A stretch of 5,452 nt of DNA. Origin: Anaerolineae bacterium (GTDB lineage: Bacteria > Chloroflexota > Anaerolineae > Anaerolineales > Villigracilaceae). Below are positions 1 through 4,813 of the stretch, piece after piece; positions within the stretch are counted from its first letter, which is position 1; each line of letters starts with the position of its first letter. The DNA lies in assembly GCA_003524705.1 (NCBI GenBank), contig DQGV01000152.1:1-5452 (forward strand), given 5' to 3'. Position numbers and translations under genes: made by a program. Under the pieces are notes generated by a model, which searched no databases, was not told the DNA's origin, and saw only the letters and a program-made list of their open reading frames with translations.

Positions 1-1
1 T

Positions 2-331
2 CCGCCGCCCGGATTTCCCGGACTTGAAACGATTCTCCCGCTTTTATTAACCGATTCCCGAATAACAATTCCCGACATTATTCAAAAAATGCACACAAAT
101 CCAAGAAAAATATTTAATTTGCCTGAACAAGCAGAAACTTGGGTTGAAGTGGATGAAAACGAAACATACGAAATCAAAGCCGAAAATCAATTCACAAAAT
201 GCGGTTGGACTCCCTTTGAAGGTTGGAAAGTAAAAGGCAAGGTCAAAAAAGTTGTGTTAAGAGGAAAGACAACCTTTGAAGATGGGAAGTTTTTGGTTGA
301 GGGAGGATATGGAAAGAACGTTAGAGGATAA
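2..331 (+). CDS. pyrC: Dihydroorotase, C-terminal part (5' end outside the window)
   Basis: Dihydroorotase reversibly cyclises N-carbamoyl-L-aspartate to dihydroorotate, the third step of de novo pyrimidine synthesis, in the cytoplasm. The frame is open from base 2 and gives 109 residues up to the TAA at 329-331; the ATG at 89 is internal, not the start. The fragment begins with PPGFPGLET and LPLLLT, the conserved stretch that follows the catalytic Asp region of class I dihydroorotases. It continues with NPRKIFNL and ends with TKCGWTPFEG, KGKVKKVVLRG and a short FEDGKFLVEGG tail, the usual C-terminal composite beta-domain of amidohydrolases. The metal-binding HxH motif and the other zinc ligands lie upstream and cannot be inspected. 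Allantoinase and hydantoinase are related, but GFPGLET plus TKCGWTPFEG favours dihydroorotase. The only other pyrimidine gene here, pyrF, is about 3.6 kb downstream, beyond the candidate origin. Confidence 0.9.
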   Translation, partial: PPPGFPGLETILPLLLTDSRITIPDIIQKMHTNPRKIFNLPEQAETWVEVDENETYEIKAENQFTKCGWTPFEGWKVKGKVKKVVLRGKTTFEDGKFLVEGGYGKNVRG

Positions 332-336
332 GTGCC

Positions 337-409
337 TAGCCACAGAGAACACAGAGTTCTCAGAGATTTTTAATTGCTCTTCTCATTTTCTCTGTGACCT
401 CTGTGGCTA
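337..409. repeat. 20-bp imperfect inverted repeat just after pyrC
   Basis: The left arm at 337-356 (TAGCCACAGAGAACACAGAG) and the right arm at 390-409 are reverse complements at 18 of 20 positions, with 33 bp between them. The left arm starts 5 bp after the pyrC stop. No T-run follows on either strand, so it is not a standard intrinsic terminator, although a transcript could fold here and be stabilised or ended. Within each arm CACAGAG recurs, so the arm is itself a small direct repeat. The arrangement resembles dispersed intergenic palindromic elements, but only one copy is present in the window, so dispersal is inference. Confidence 0.6.
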
Positions 410-504
410 AAGAAATGGCTACAAGAAAAACTATCCGAAATGTTAGCCTACAAGCCCACATTTTGGGGTATCTGTTTAGACAACCCTCTCTCCACACCCA
501 CAAA

Positions 505-565
505 AACTGTGGATAACTGCCCCAGAACTGTGGAAAACTACCCAAGCCTGTGGATAGTACCCTAG
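505..565 (+). repeat. Three 20-21-bp tandem units, each carrying a DnaA box
   Basis: Units start at 505, 526 and 547 and share the pattern aactgtggaWaactRccccag. The embedded boxes are TGTGGATAA (508-516, perfect), TGTGGAAAA (529-537, one mismatch) and TGTGGATAG (549-557, one mismatch). The box starts are 21 and 20 bp apart, about two helical turns, so three DnaA molecules would bind on the same face of the DNA in the same orientation. This is a tandem duplication of a binding site, not a CRISPR array, because there are no unique spacers. Confidence 0.8.
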
Positions 566-685
566 TTTACGAGGGGATTTGTCGGACAGATTAACAAACG
601 TTAAACACCATATATGGGGGGTGCTTTTTTATAAAACCGATATATGGAAAACTCAAAAAAAGTAAACTTAAAACTCACTTATCTG

Positions 686-694
686 TGTGGATAA
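686..694 (+). promoter_or_regulatory. DnaA box, perfect consensus, inside a small palindrome
   Basis: The + strand reads TGTGGATAA. The box overlaps two inverted repeats: ACTTATC (677-683) with GATAAGT (690-696), and GGATAA (689-694) with TTATCC (696-701) around a single G. The second arm gives TTATCCTTA, a two-mismatch box on the other strand, so a pair of DnaA molecules facing each other is possible. Confidence 0.7.
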
Positions 695-800
695 GTTATC
701 CTTAGAATGTCCACATCAAATAAAATGTTGAATTGTAAAATCAAGCCTACACGTAGGGTGAAGCGTTGCACTTTATCCTGTATATAGGGTTTTATTAATC

Positions 801-834
801 TTATCCACATTATCCACACCCCCTACTATTATTA
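801..834 (+). promoter_or_regulatory. Two abutting DnaA boxes plus DnaA-trio repeats (basal unwinding element)
   Basis: Two perfect TTATCCACA boxes lie directly end to end at 801-809 and 810-818. CCCC (819-822) follows, then CTA CTA TTA TTA (823-834). On the complementary strand the triplets read 3'-GAT-GAT-AAT-AAT-5', fitting the DnaA-trio consensus 3'-[G/A]A[T/A]-5' described for Bacillus subtilis and other bacteria. There, DnaA loads from the boxes through a short GC spacer onto one strand of the trios and opens the helix. Box orientation, spacer length and trio orientation all agree with that model. Confidence 0.75.
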
Positions 835-880
835 CGAATCCATAAGAATATTATAAATATACTTGATTCTCTTATACAAT
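835..880. other. Candidate DNA unwinding region (AT-rich)
   Basis: This is the AT-rich stretch next to the trio repeats: 33 of 40 bases at 841-880 are A or T, and 851-860 is entirely A/T. It lies on the side where the trio model predicts the first melting. It ends just before the inverted repeat CTTATACAA (871-879) / TTGTAAG (886-892) and about 20 bp before the spoVS promoter. Confidence 0.55.
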
Positions 881-902
881 GCGCTTTGTAAGAATGTCCC
901 AC

Positions 903-932
903 TTTACACCCATGGTTTTCATAAAAGATAAT
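903..932 (+). promoter_or_regulatory. spoVS promoter (-35 TTTACA, -10 GATAAT)
   Basis: TTTACA (903-908) and GATAAT (927-932) each match the sigma-70-type consensus at 5 of 6 positions and are separated by 18 bp. Transcription would start near 939-940, giving a leader of about 33 nt before the spoVS ATG. A bulged inverted repeat, CCCATGgTTT (909-918) with AAACATGGG (937-945), brackets the -10 box and could be an operator. Confidence 0.5.
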
Positions 933-939
933 TTGTAAA

Positions 940-975
940 CATGGGCATACATAACAACCTTGGGAGGTTGCCATG
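940..975 (+). promoter_or_regulatory. spoVS leader fold covering the Shine-Dalgarno and start codon
   Basis: The Shine-Dalgarno is GGGAGG (962-967), 5 nt before the ATG at 973, and it decides that start over the second in-frame ATG at 979. CAACCT (955-960) can pair with AGGTTG (965-970) across a TGGG loop, hiding most of the Shine-Dalgarno. CATGG (940-944) can pair with CCATG (971-975), hiding the start codon. The two stems abut at 970/971 and could stack. This was folded by hand, and stability was not calculated. Confidence 0.4.
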
Positions 976-1254
976 GATATGATCAAAGTTTCAGCCAACT
1001 CCCGTACTTCGGCAGTAGCAGGTGCAATTGCTGGAGTCATTCGTGAACACAAACGGGCAGAAGTGCAAGCCATTGGTGCTGGCGCTGTGAACCAAGCAGT
1101 GAAAGCGTTGGTGCTTGCATCGAGTTATCTCAAAAACGATGGGATTGATGTTACGTGCGTCCCTGAGTTTGTAGATGTTGAGATAGATGATAAAGTTCGC
1201 ACAGCCATTAAATTAGTTGTCGAACCACGCGCTCCACTTTCAACAGCGGCGTAA
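973..1254 (+). CDS. spoVS: Stage V sporulation protein S family protein (SpoVS)
   Basis: This 93-residue protein matches the SpoVS family along its whole length. It has IKVSANS (4-10), SAVAGAIAGVIRE (13-25), the family hallmark AIGAGAVNQAVKA (33-45), CVPEF (62-66) and RTAIKLVVEP (76-85), plus a short APLSTAA tail beyond the roughly 86-residue Bacillus form. There is no signal peptide or membrane segment, so it is cytoplasmic. SpoVS affects late sporulation in Bacillus, but the family is widespread in non-sporulating bacteria, including Chloroflexota and Deinococcus-Thermus, and has been related to Alba-like nucleic-acid-binding folds; its molecular role is not settled. A good Shine-Dalgarno 5 nt upstream supports the start. 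It has its own promoter and is followed by a hairpin, so it is probably transcribed alone. Its position directly beside a candidate origin makes a DNA-binding or replication-linked role conceivable, but that is inference. Confidence 0.93.
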   Translation: MDMIKVSANSRTSAVAGAIAGVIREHKRAEVQAIGAGAVNQAVKALVLASSYLKNDGIDVTCVPEFVDVEIDDKVRTAIKLVVEPRAPLSTAA

Positions 1255-1267
1255 AATGAAAACCTGA

Positions 1268-1322
1268 GTGCGTCGCACTTAACAAGATGAAGAATTATCT
1301 TGAAAAGTTAAGTGCGACGCAC
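1268..1322. repeat. Perfect 16-bp inverted repeat after spoVS (REP-like or terminator hairpin)
   Basis: GTGCGTCGCACTTAAC (1268-1283) is exactly reverse-complemented at 1307-1322, with 23 nt between. Inside the loop AAGAT (1284-1288) pairs with ATCTT (1297-1301), so the stem can continue past a GAAAA bulge. Each arm also contains an 11-bp near-palindrome (GTGCG-N-CGCAC), so each could fold alone. It begins 14 bp after the spoVS stop. Only a weak T-rich stretch (CTTGCTTTT, 1323-1332 region) follows, so it may end spoVS transcripts but is not a clear intrinsic terminator. The nested palindromes also look like a repetitive extragenic element. Confidence 0.65.
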
Positions 1323-1337
1323 CCTTGCTTTTGTCGG

Positions 1338-1367
1338 GGGTATCGCGTACCCGTTTATGGGTATAAT
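1338..1367 (+). promoter_or_regulatory. Promoter for the lamin-tail gene and pyrF, with GGGTA half-site array
   Basis: A perfect TATAAT lies at 1362-1367 with no recognisable -35 hexamer at 16-18 bp, so activation or an atypical promoter is likely. Three GGGTA half-sites alternate in orientation: 1338-1342 (+), 1348-1352 (as TACCC), 1359-1363 (+, overlapping the -10). Their centres are 10 and 11 bp apart, one helical turn. The expected start is near 1374, about 75 nt before the ATG at 1449. Confidence 0.4.
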
Positions 1368-1372
1368 TTCAA

Positions 1373-1437
1373 GGTGGATGTCTCGCTTCACACCTACGGG
1401 ATAGTTGATTCTCGGGCGTGAGCAGATTCTTTCCACC
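1373..1437 (+). promoter_or_regulatory. Foldable 5' leader of the lamin-tail gene
   Basis: GGTGGA (1373-1378) pairs with TCCACC (1432-1437). Inside, the segments 1381-1394 and 1415-1426 pair imperfectly, with bulges and one A-C mismatch, and CGGGA (1397-1401) pairs with TCTCG (1410-1414) around an 8-nt TAGTTGAT loop. Together this makes one long imperfect hairpin starting about where transcription should begin. It does not match any riboswitch class that I recognise. It was folded by hand only. Confidence 0.3.
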
Positions 1438-1448
1438 GAAACATTCTC

Positions 1449-3932
1449 ATGTTTGCTCAACATAAATTTCCACGCTTTGCTTTGGTTTTGATTTTGCTCA
1501 TCAGTTTGTGTGCAAGTCTCTTCGCGCCGAAGGTGGATGGTGTGGAGGCGAAGCCAAACAAATCAGGTACTATGCAAATCATAATAAATGAAATTGCATG
1601 GGCAGGTACACAAGCCAATGTTAATGCTGAATGGATTGAATTATATAATCCTAATGCTGTTGCTATCAATCTAAATGGCTGGACATTGCGGGCTACTGAC
1701 GGGACACCAAATATTACCTTAACAGGGGTAATTCCTGCCAATGGGTTTTACTTGTTAGAGCGAACAGCCGATACTACAGTAAATGATATTACTGCCGACC
1801 AAATTTATACTGGCGCCCTTGGGAATGTTGTTGAAAATCTCGAATTGAGAGATTCAGGAAGTGTTTTAATTGATACAGCAAATGAAGGAGGAGTGGCTTG
1901 GTTTGCAGGTAATGCTACTGGGTTTTTCAGTATGGAGCGAATCGGTATTATTGCAGATAGTTCTTTTTCTTGGGTAACTAACAATGGGATAGTAAGAAAT
2001 GGAGTTGATTCAGGTGGAAATTCAATAAATGGCACACCGAAACAAATAAACTCTTTTGTAATACCAACCAGCACTCCAACAAATACAAATACCCCCACAA
2101 TCACATTCACCCCAACAGAAACTTTAACTCCCTCTCTTACGCCTACAATCACAAACACTCCAATCTTTTCACTCACACCATCTCTCACACCCGCCCCCGG
2201 CGAAGTCATCATCAGCGAAGTAGCATGGGCTGGCACACGCGCCTCACCAGATGATGAATGGATAGAACTCTACAACACACGCCCGTTTCCCATTAACTTA
2301 AATGGATGGCGGTTAGTCAACTCTAGTGGCAGTGTCGATATTTTATTAAGTAGTATTATCCCAGCCAATGGATTCTTATTGTTTGAGCGTGGTTCTAACA
2401 ATACAGTCAGCAATATCCTTGTGCCTGCAAATCAAATTTACACAGGCGCATTAGCAGATACTAACGATTTTCTGCGCTTACGCAAACCAGATGGAACAAT
2501 TATAGATACTGCCAATGCTAACAGCGGCTCATGGCCCGCAGGTGGTGGCAGTAATTCTGCTTCTATGGAACGTTATCTTTCTGGCTCAACGGCTTCTACA
2601 GATAATGATTTTGGCTGGTTAACAAGTACAAGTACTAGTAGCGGTGTTGATGCGGCTGGAAATCCCATTTATGGAACGCCGGGTAATGGCAATGTAACCT
2701 TTACTGTCACCGCCACGTTTACACCTATTGTCACTGCTACCTCTACACCAGCAGGAGTCCGGTCAGTCATTATCAACGAAGTGGCGTGGGCTGGAACTGC
2801 CTCTGGTTTTGTAGACGATGAATGGATAGAGTTATACAACACAACCAATGCCGCAATCAACATCACTGGTTGGAGAATTACAGCATCAGATGGCACACCA
2901 AATATTACACTAACGAGTATTATCCCTGCTGGTGGATATTTCTTGCTTGAACGCGGAGAAAATTTAACAGACAATACAACCGTATCCGATATCCCAGCCG
3001 ACCAAATCTACACTGGCAATGCCTTATCCAATAGTGGCGAAGCTCTCACTTTGTATGATGCTTCAAATAAAGTGATAGATACAGCCAATGGTAATGGTGG
3101 CGCATGGCCCCGTGGAAGTTCATCAACTTATGGAACTATGGAAAGAATCTTAGGTACTGCTGATAGTGATAGCGCATGGATTACAAATACCGGTGTCAAA
3201 CGCAATGGTCTCAATGCAAATGGCGGTATTATTTTAGGAACACCCAAGCAAAGTAATACAGTGGGGCCAACCCCTACACCTACCAGACCTGCCACAATCA
3301 CATCTACACCGACTTTCCCAATTGACCCACGCCCCATTATCAACGAAATTCTTCCACGCCCTGGCTTTGACTGGAATCAAGATGGCGAAGTCAATGTATA
3401 TGATGAGTTTATTGAAATCAAAAACTTAAGTCCAATTGATATTAAATTAAATGGATGGAGATTAGATAAAGGTGCAGGCTCTACTCCATTTTCATTGCCA
3501 AATATCACCCTCAAACCCAACGAAAGAATCGTCTTTTATAGTTCTGAAACAAATCTCTTGTTGAGTGATGGCGGTGAAACCATACGTCTCCTAAACGCAA
3601 GTAGCAAAATTTATGATGCTTATACTTACACGGTTGCGAAAGAAGCCGATAAATCCATTTGCCGTTTGCCCGACGGCAATGTGTATGGCGGTTGGTTTGA
3701 TGATTGTCTTCCAACGCCAAACTTAAGTAATACACGCGAAGGTAGTGTCCCAACATCACCTGATGGAAATGAATCAGTAGTTTGCAATTTGCCCGATACA
3801 ATTCCCGCCGACTTTTTCTTTGCCGAATGCGGAGGTTATGGTGCCAATATTTGGAATCCATTGTATTGGGATACACTTTTCAAAATGTTTATCCAAAACA
3901 ATACAACCAAATGGGAATCTTTTATAGAATAA
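1449..3932 (+). CDS. Exported protein with four lamin-tail domains
   Basis: The 827-residue product starts with a signal peptide: basic N-terminus, hydrophobic core at about 10-25 (FALVLILLISLCASLFA), likely cut after VEA at 34. Four lamin-tail (Ig-like) domains follow at about 43-200, 252-412, 438-601 and 628-735. The first three share INE(I/V)AWAG, EWIELYN, NGW/TGW, IIPANGF-LER, DQIYTGAL, IDTAN and SMER-type blocks, so they arose by internal duplication. Thr/Pro-rich spacers (205-250, 413-435, 603-625) look like flexible, possibly glycosylated stalks. Domain 4 diverges and carries DWNQDGEVNVYD (641-652), resembling a calcium-binding EF-hand or dockerin loop. The C-terminus has four Cys (738, 753, 779, 794), suited to disulfides outside the cell; there is no sortase signal or membrane anchor. 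No nuclease domain, a common partner of lamin-tail domains, is present. The start has no Shine-Dalgarno but gives a complete signal peptide. Function is unknown; a surface adhesion or binding role is inference. Confidence 0.88.
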   Translation: MFAQHKFPRFALVLILLISLCASLFAPKVDGVEAKPNKSGTMQIIINEIAWAGTQANVNAEWIELYNPNAVAINLNGWTLRATDGTPNITLTGVIPANGFYLLERTADTTVNDITADQIYTGALGNVVENLELRDSGSVLIDTANEGGVAWFAGNATGFFSMERIGIIADSSFSWVTNNGIVRNGVDSGGNSINGTPKQINSFVIPTSTPTNTNTPTITFTPTETLTPSLTPTITNTPIFSLTPSLTPAPGEVIISEVAWAGTRASPDDEWIELYNTRPFPINLNGWRLVNSSGSVDILLSSIIPANGFLLFERGSNNTVSNILVPANQIYTGALADTNDFLRLRKPDGTIIDTANANSGSWPAGGGSNSASMERYLSGSTASTDNDFGWLTSTSTSSGVDAAGNPIYGTPGNGNVTFTVTATFTPIVTATSTPAGVRSVIINEVAWAGTASGFVDDEWIELYNTTNAAINITGWRITASDGTPNITLTSIIPAGGYFLLERGENLTDNTTVSDIPADQIYTGNALSNSGEALTLYDASNKVIDTANGNGGAWPRGSSSTYGTMERILGTADSDSAWITNTGVKRNGLNANGGIILGTPKQSNTVGPTPTPTRPATITSTPTFPIDPRPIINEILPRPGFDWNQDGEVNVYDEFIEIKNLSPIDIKLNGWRLDKGAGSTPFSLPNITLKPNERIVFYSSETNLLLSDGGETIRLLNASSKIYDAYTYTVAKEADKSICRLPDGNVYGGWFDDCLPTPNLSNTREGSVPTSPDGNESVVCNLPDTIPADFFFAECGGYGANIWNPLYWDTLFKMFIQNNTTKWESFIE

Positions 3933-3935
3933 AAC

Positions 3936-4754
3936 ATGGAATCATTTTTTTCTTTTCTTGAAAAACGAGTGGATGATGTTTCATCACTTTTATGCGTGGG
4001 ACTTGACCCGCATATCTCTGACCTTGAATCTCCAACCGCCGCTTCTGCGCTGACGTTCTGCTTGAATCTTGTTAAGCAAACATCTCGCTACGCCGCGGCA
4101 TATAAACCCAACGCCGCATTCTTTGAAGTCTTTGGTGCAGAAGGTTGGACAGTTTTAAAACAAGTTGTTGAAAGTGTAAAAGAAGAGTCGCATAAACAAG
4201 GCTCAACTATCCCCGTAGTCTTAGACGCGAAGCGTGGTGATATTGCATCCACTGCTGAGGCGTATGCCCAATCCGCATTTGAATCATTAGGCGTTGATGG
4301 AATCACATTGAGTCCATATCTCGGAAAAGATTCAATTGAGCCATTTATTCGAGTGAGAGAAAAAGGTGTATTTGTTTTATGCAAAACATCGAATGCAGGT
4401 AGTGGAGATTTGCAAGATGTGTTAGTCAATAACCAACCGTTATACATTCATGTAGCAAAACTTGCAGAACAATGGAATGAAAAAAATAATGTCGGCATTG
4501 TGGTTGGCGCAACGCATTTGGATGCGATGAAAAAAATCCGTGAGGCTGTGCCGAATGTATGGTTTCTGACTCCAGGTGTTGGTACGCAAGGCGCGGATTT
4601 AGAATCTGCGATGAAAGCTGGTTTGCGAAAAGATGGCAAAGGCATGTTGATTCCAGTTTCGCGCGCGATTTCACGTGCAAGCAATCCTGCCAAAGCCGCC
4701 GCAGATTTGCGTGATGAAATGTTGGGCTACAAAATGGCTGGTGTGCAGAGATAA
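3936..4754 (+). CDS. pyrF: Orotidine 5'-phosphate decarboxylase, type 2
   Basis: This enzyme decarboxylates OMP to UMP, the last step of de novo pyrimidine synthesis, in the cytoplasm. The 272 residues are a normal length for the type 2 family. Visible landmarks are VGLDP (21-25), YKPN (56-59), the catalytic LDAKRGDI (96-103, with Asp97, Lys99 and Asp102 forming the charged network), CKTSN (149-153), TPGVGTQG (212-219, phosphate binding) and SRAI (242-245). Everything needed for activity appears intact. The ATG comes 3 nt after the stop of the lamin-tail gene, with no Shine-Dalgarno visible in the preceding 20 nt, so translation probably depends on ribosomes finishing the upstream gene. Because no promoter stands out between them, expression of pyrF likely follows the lamin-tail promoter near 1362. 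pyrC upstream acts in the same pathway but is separated from it by the origin-like region. Confidence 0.95.
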   Translation: MESFFSFLEKRVDDVSSLLCVGLDPHISDLESPTAASALTFCLNLVKQTSRYAAAYKPNAAFFEVFGAEGWTVLKQVVESVKEESHKQGSTIPVVLDAKRGDIASTAEAYAQSAFESLGVDGITLSPYLGKDSIEPFIRVREKGVFVLCKTSNAGSGDLQDVLVNNQPLYIHVAKLAEQWNEKNNVGIVVGATHLDAMKKIREAVPNVWFLTPGVGTQGADLESAMKAGLRKDGKGMLIPVSRAISRASNPAKAAADLRDEMLGYKMAGVQR

Positions 4755-4778
4755 TTTTTCACTCCCCCAAAAGTAGCC

Positions 4779-4806
4779 ATGACAATTAAACAATGTGGAT
4801 TATAAT
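4779..4806 (+). promoter_or_regulatory. uppS promoter (-35 ATGACA, -10 TATAAT), probably leaderless
   Basis: ATGACA (4779-4784, 5 of 6 consensus) and a perfect TATAAT (4801-4806) are 16 bp apart. A start 7-8 nt past the -10 box falls at 4813-4814, which is the A of the uppS ATG. No Shine-Dalgarno is present between the -10 and the ATG, consistent with a leaderless transcript. It lies in the 59-bp gap after pyrF, which shows no terminator hairpin. Confidence 0.6.
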
Positions 4807-4813
4807 TTTTCAA

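Larger units (their letters stand above)
505..890. other. oriC: Probable chromosomal replication origin (oriC)
   Basis: This gene-free stretch holds four perfect consensus DnaA boxes (TTATCCACA on either strand: 508-516, 686-694, 801-809, 810-818) and two with one mismatch (529-537, 549-557). A given 9-mer is expected on either strand about once per 131 kb of random sequence, so four within 311 bp is far from chance. The first group reads TGTGGATAA on the + strand and the last pair reads TTATCCACA, so the groups point towards each other across an AT-rich middle (621-680, 45 of 60 bases A or T). The pair at 801-818 is followed by a GC spacer, trinucleotide repeats and an AT-rich stretch, the layout of the bacterial basal unwinding system. 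No dnaA or dnaN is in the window, so the call rests on sequence architecture. A DnaA-binding regulatory or titration locus is the main alternative. Confidence 0.75.

Noticed and set aside
402..410. Single-mismatch DnaA box TGTGGCTAA
   Set aside because: It is part of the right arm of the inverted repeat, and the mismatch is in the core ATAA; not counted in the origin.
360..545. Minus-strand open frame of 61 codons
   Set aside because: It reads through the tandem DnaA-box units, giving a repeated GSFPQFWGSYPQF-type peptide; it has no family resemblance and covers half of the inverted repeat.
505..565. CRISPR-like short tandem repeat
   Set aside because: The units are contiguous with no unique spacers, and each carries a DnaA box.
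505..818. DnaA boxes as a dnaA autoregulatory promoter
   Set aside because: The genes on both sides are pyrC and spoVS, and no dnaA lies within the window.
810..1073. Minus-strand open frame of 87 codons
   Set aside because: It overlaps the trio element and the start of spoVS on the opposite strand; the product resembles nothing known, and spoVS is clearly the real gene.
1373..1437. tRNA-like element
   Set aside because: The length and closing stem are suggestive, but there is no T-loop GTTCGA, no anticodon arm and no D-arm.
1465..1515. Lipoprotein signal in the lamin-tail protein (Cys21)
   Set aside because: The residue before Cys21 is Leu (ISLC), which does not fit the lipobox; a signal peptidase I site near residue 34 fits better.
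1805..2236. Minus-strand open frame with a VGV/GVRxGV repeat
   Set aside because: The repetitive product is the mirror of the Thr/Pro codons of the lamin-tail linker. The same applies to the minus frames at 1457-1741, 2669-2974, 3128-3343 and 3511-3876.
4794..4802. Single-mismatch DnaA box (TGTGGATTA) over the uppS promoter
   Set aside because: It is isolated, and one-mismatch sites are expected by chance in a window this size; it overlaps the -10 box whose TATAAT explains part of the match.
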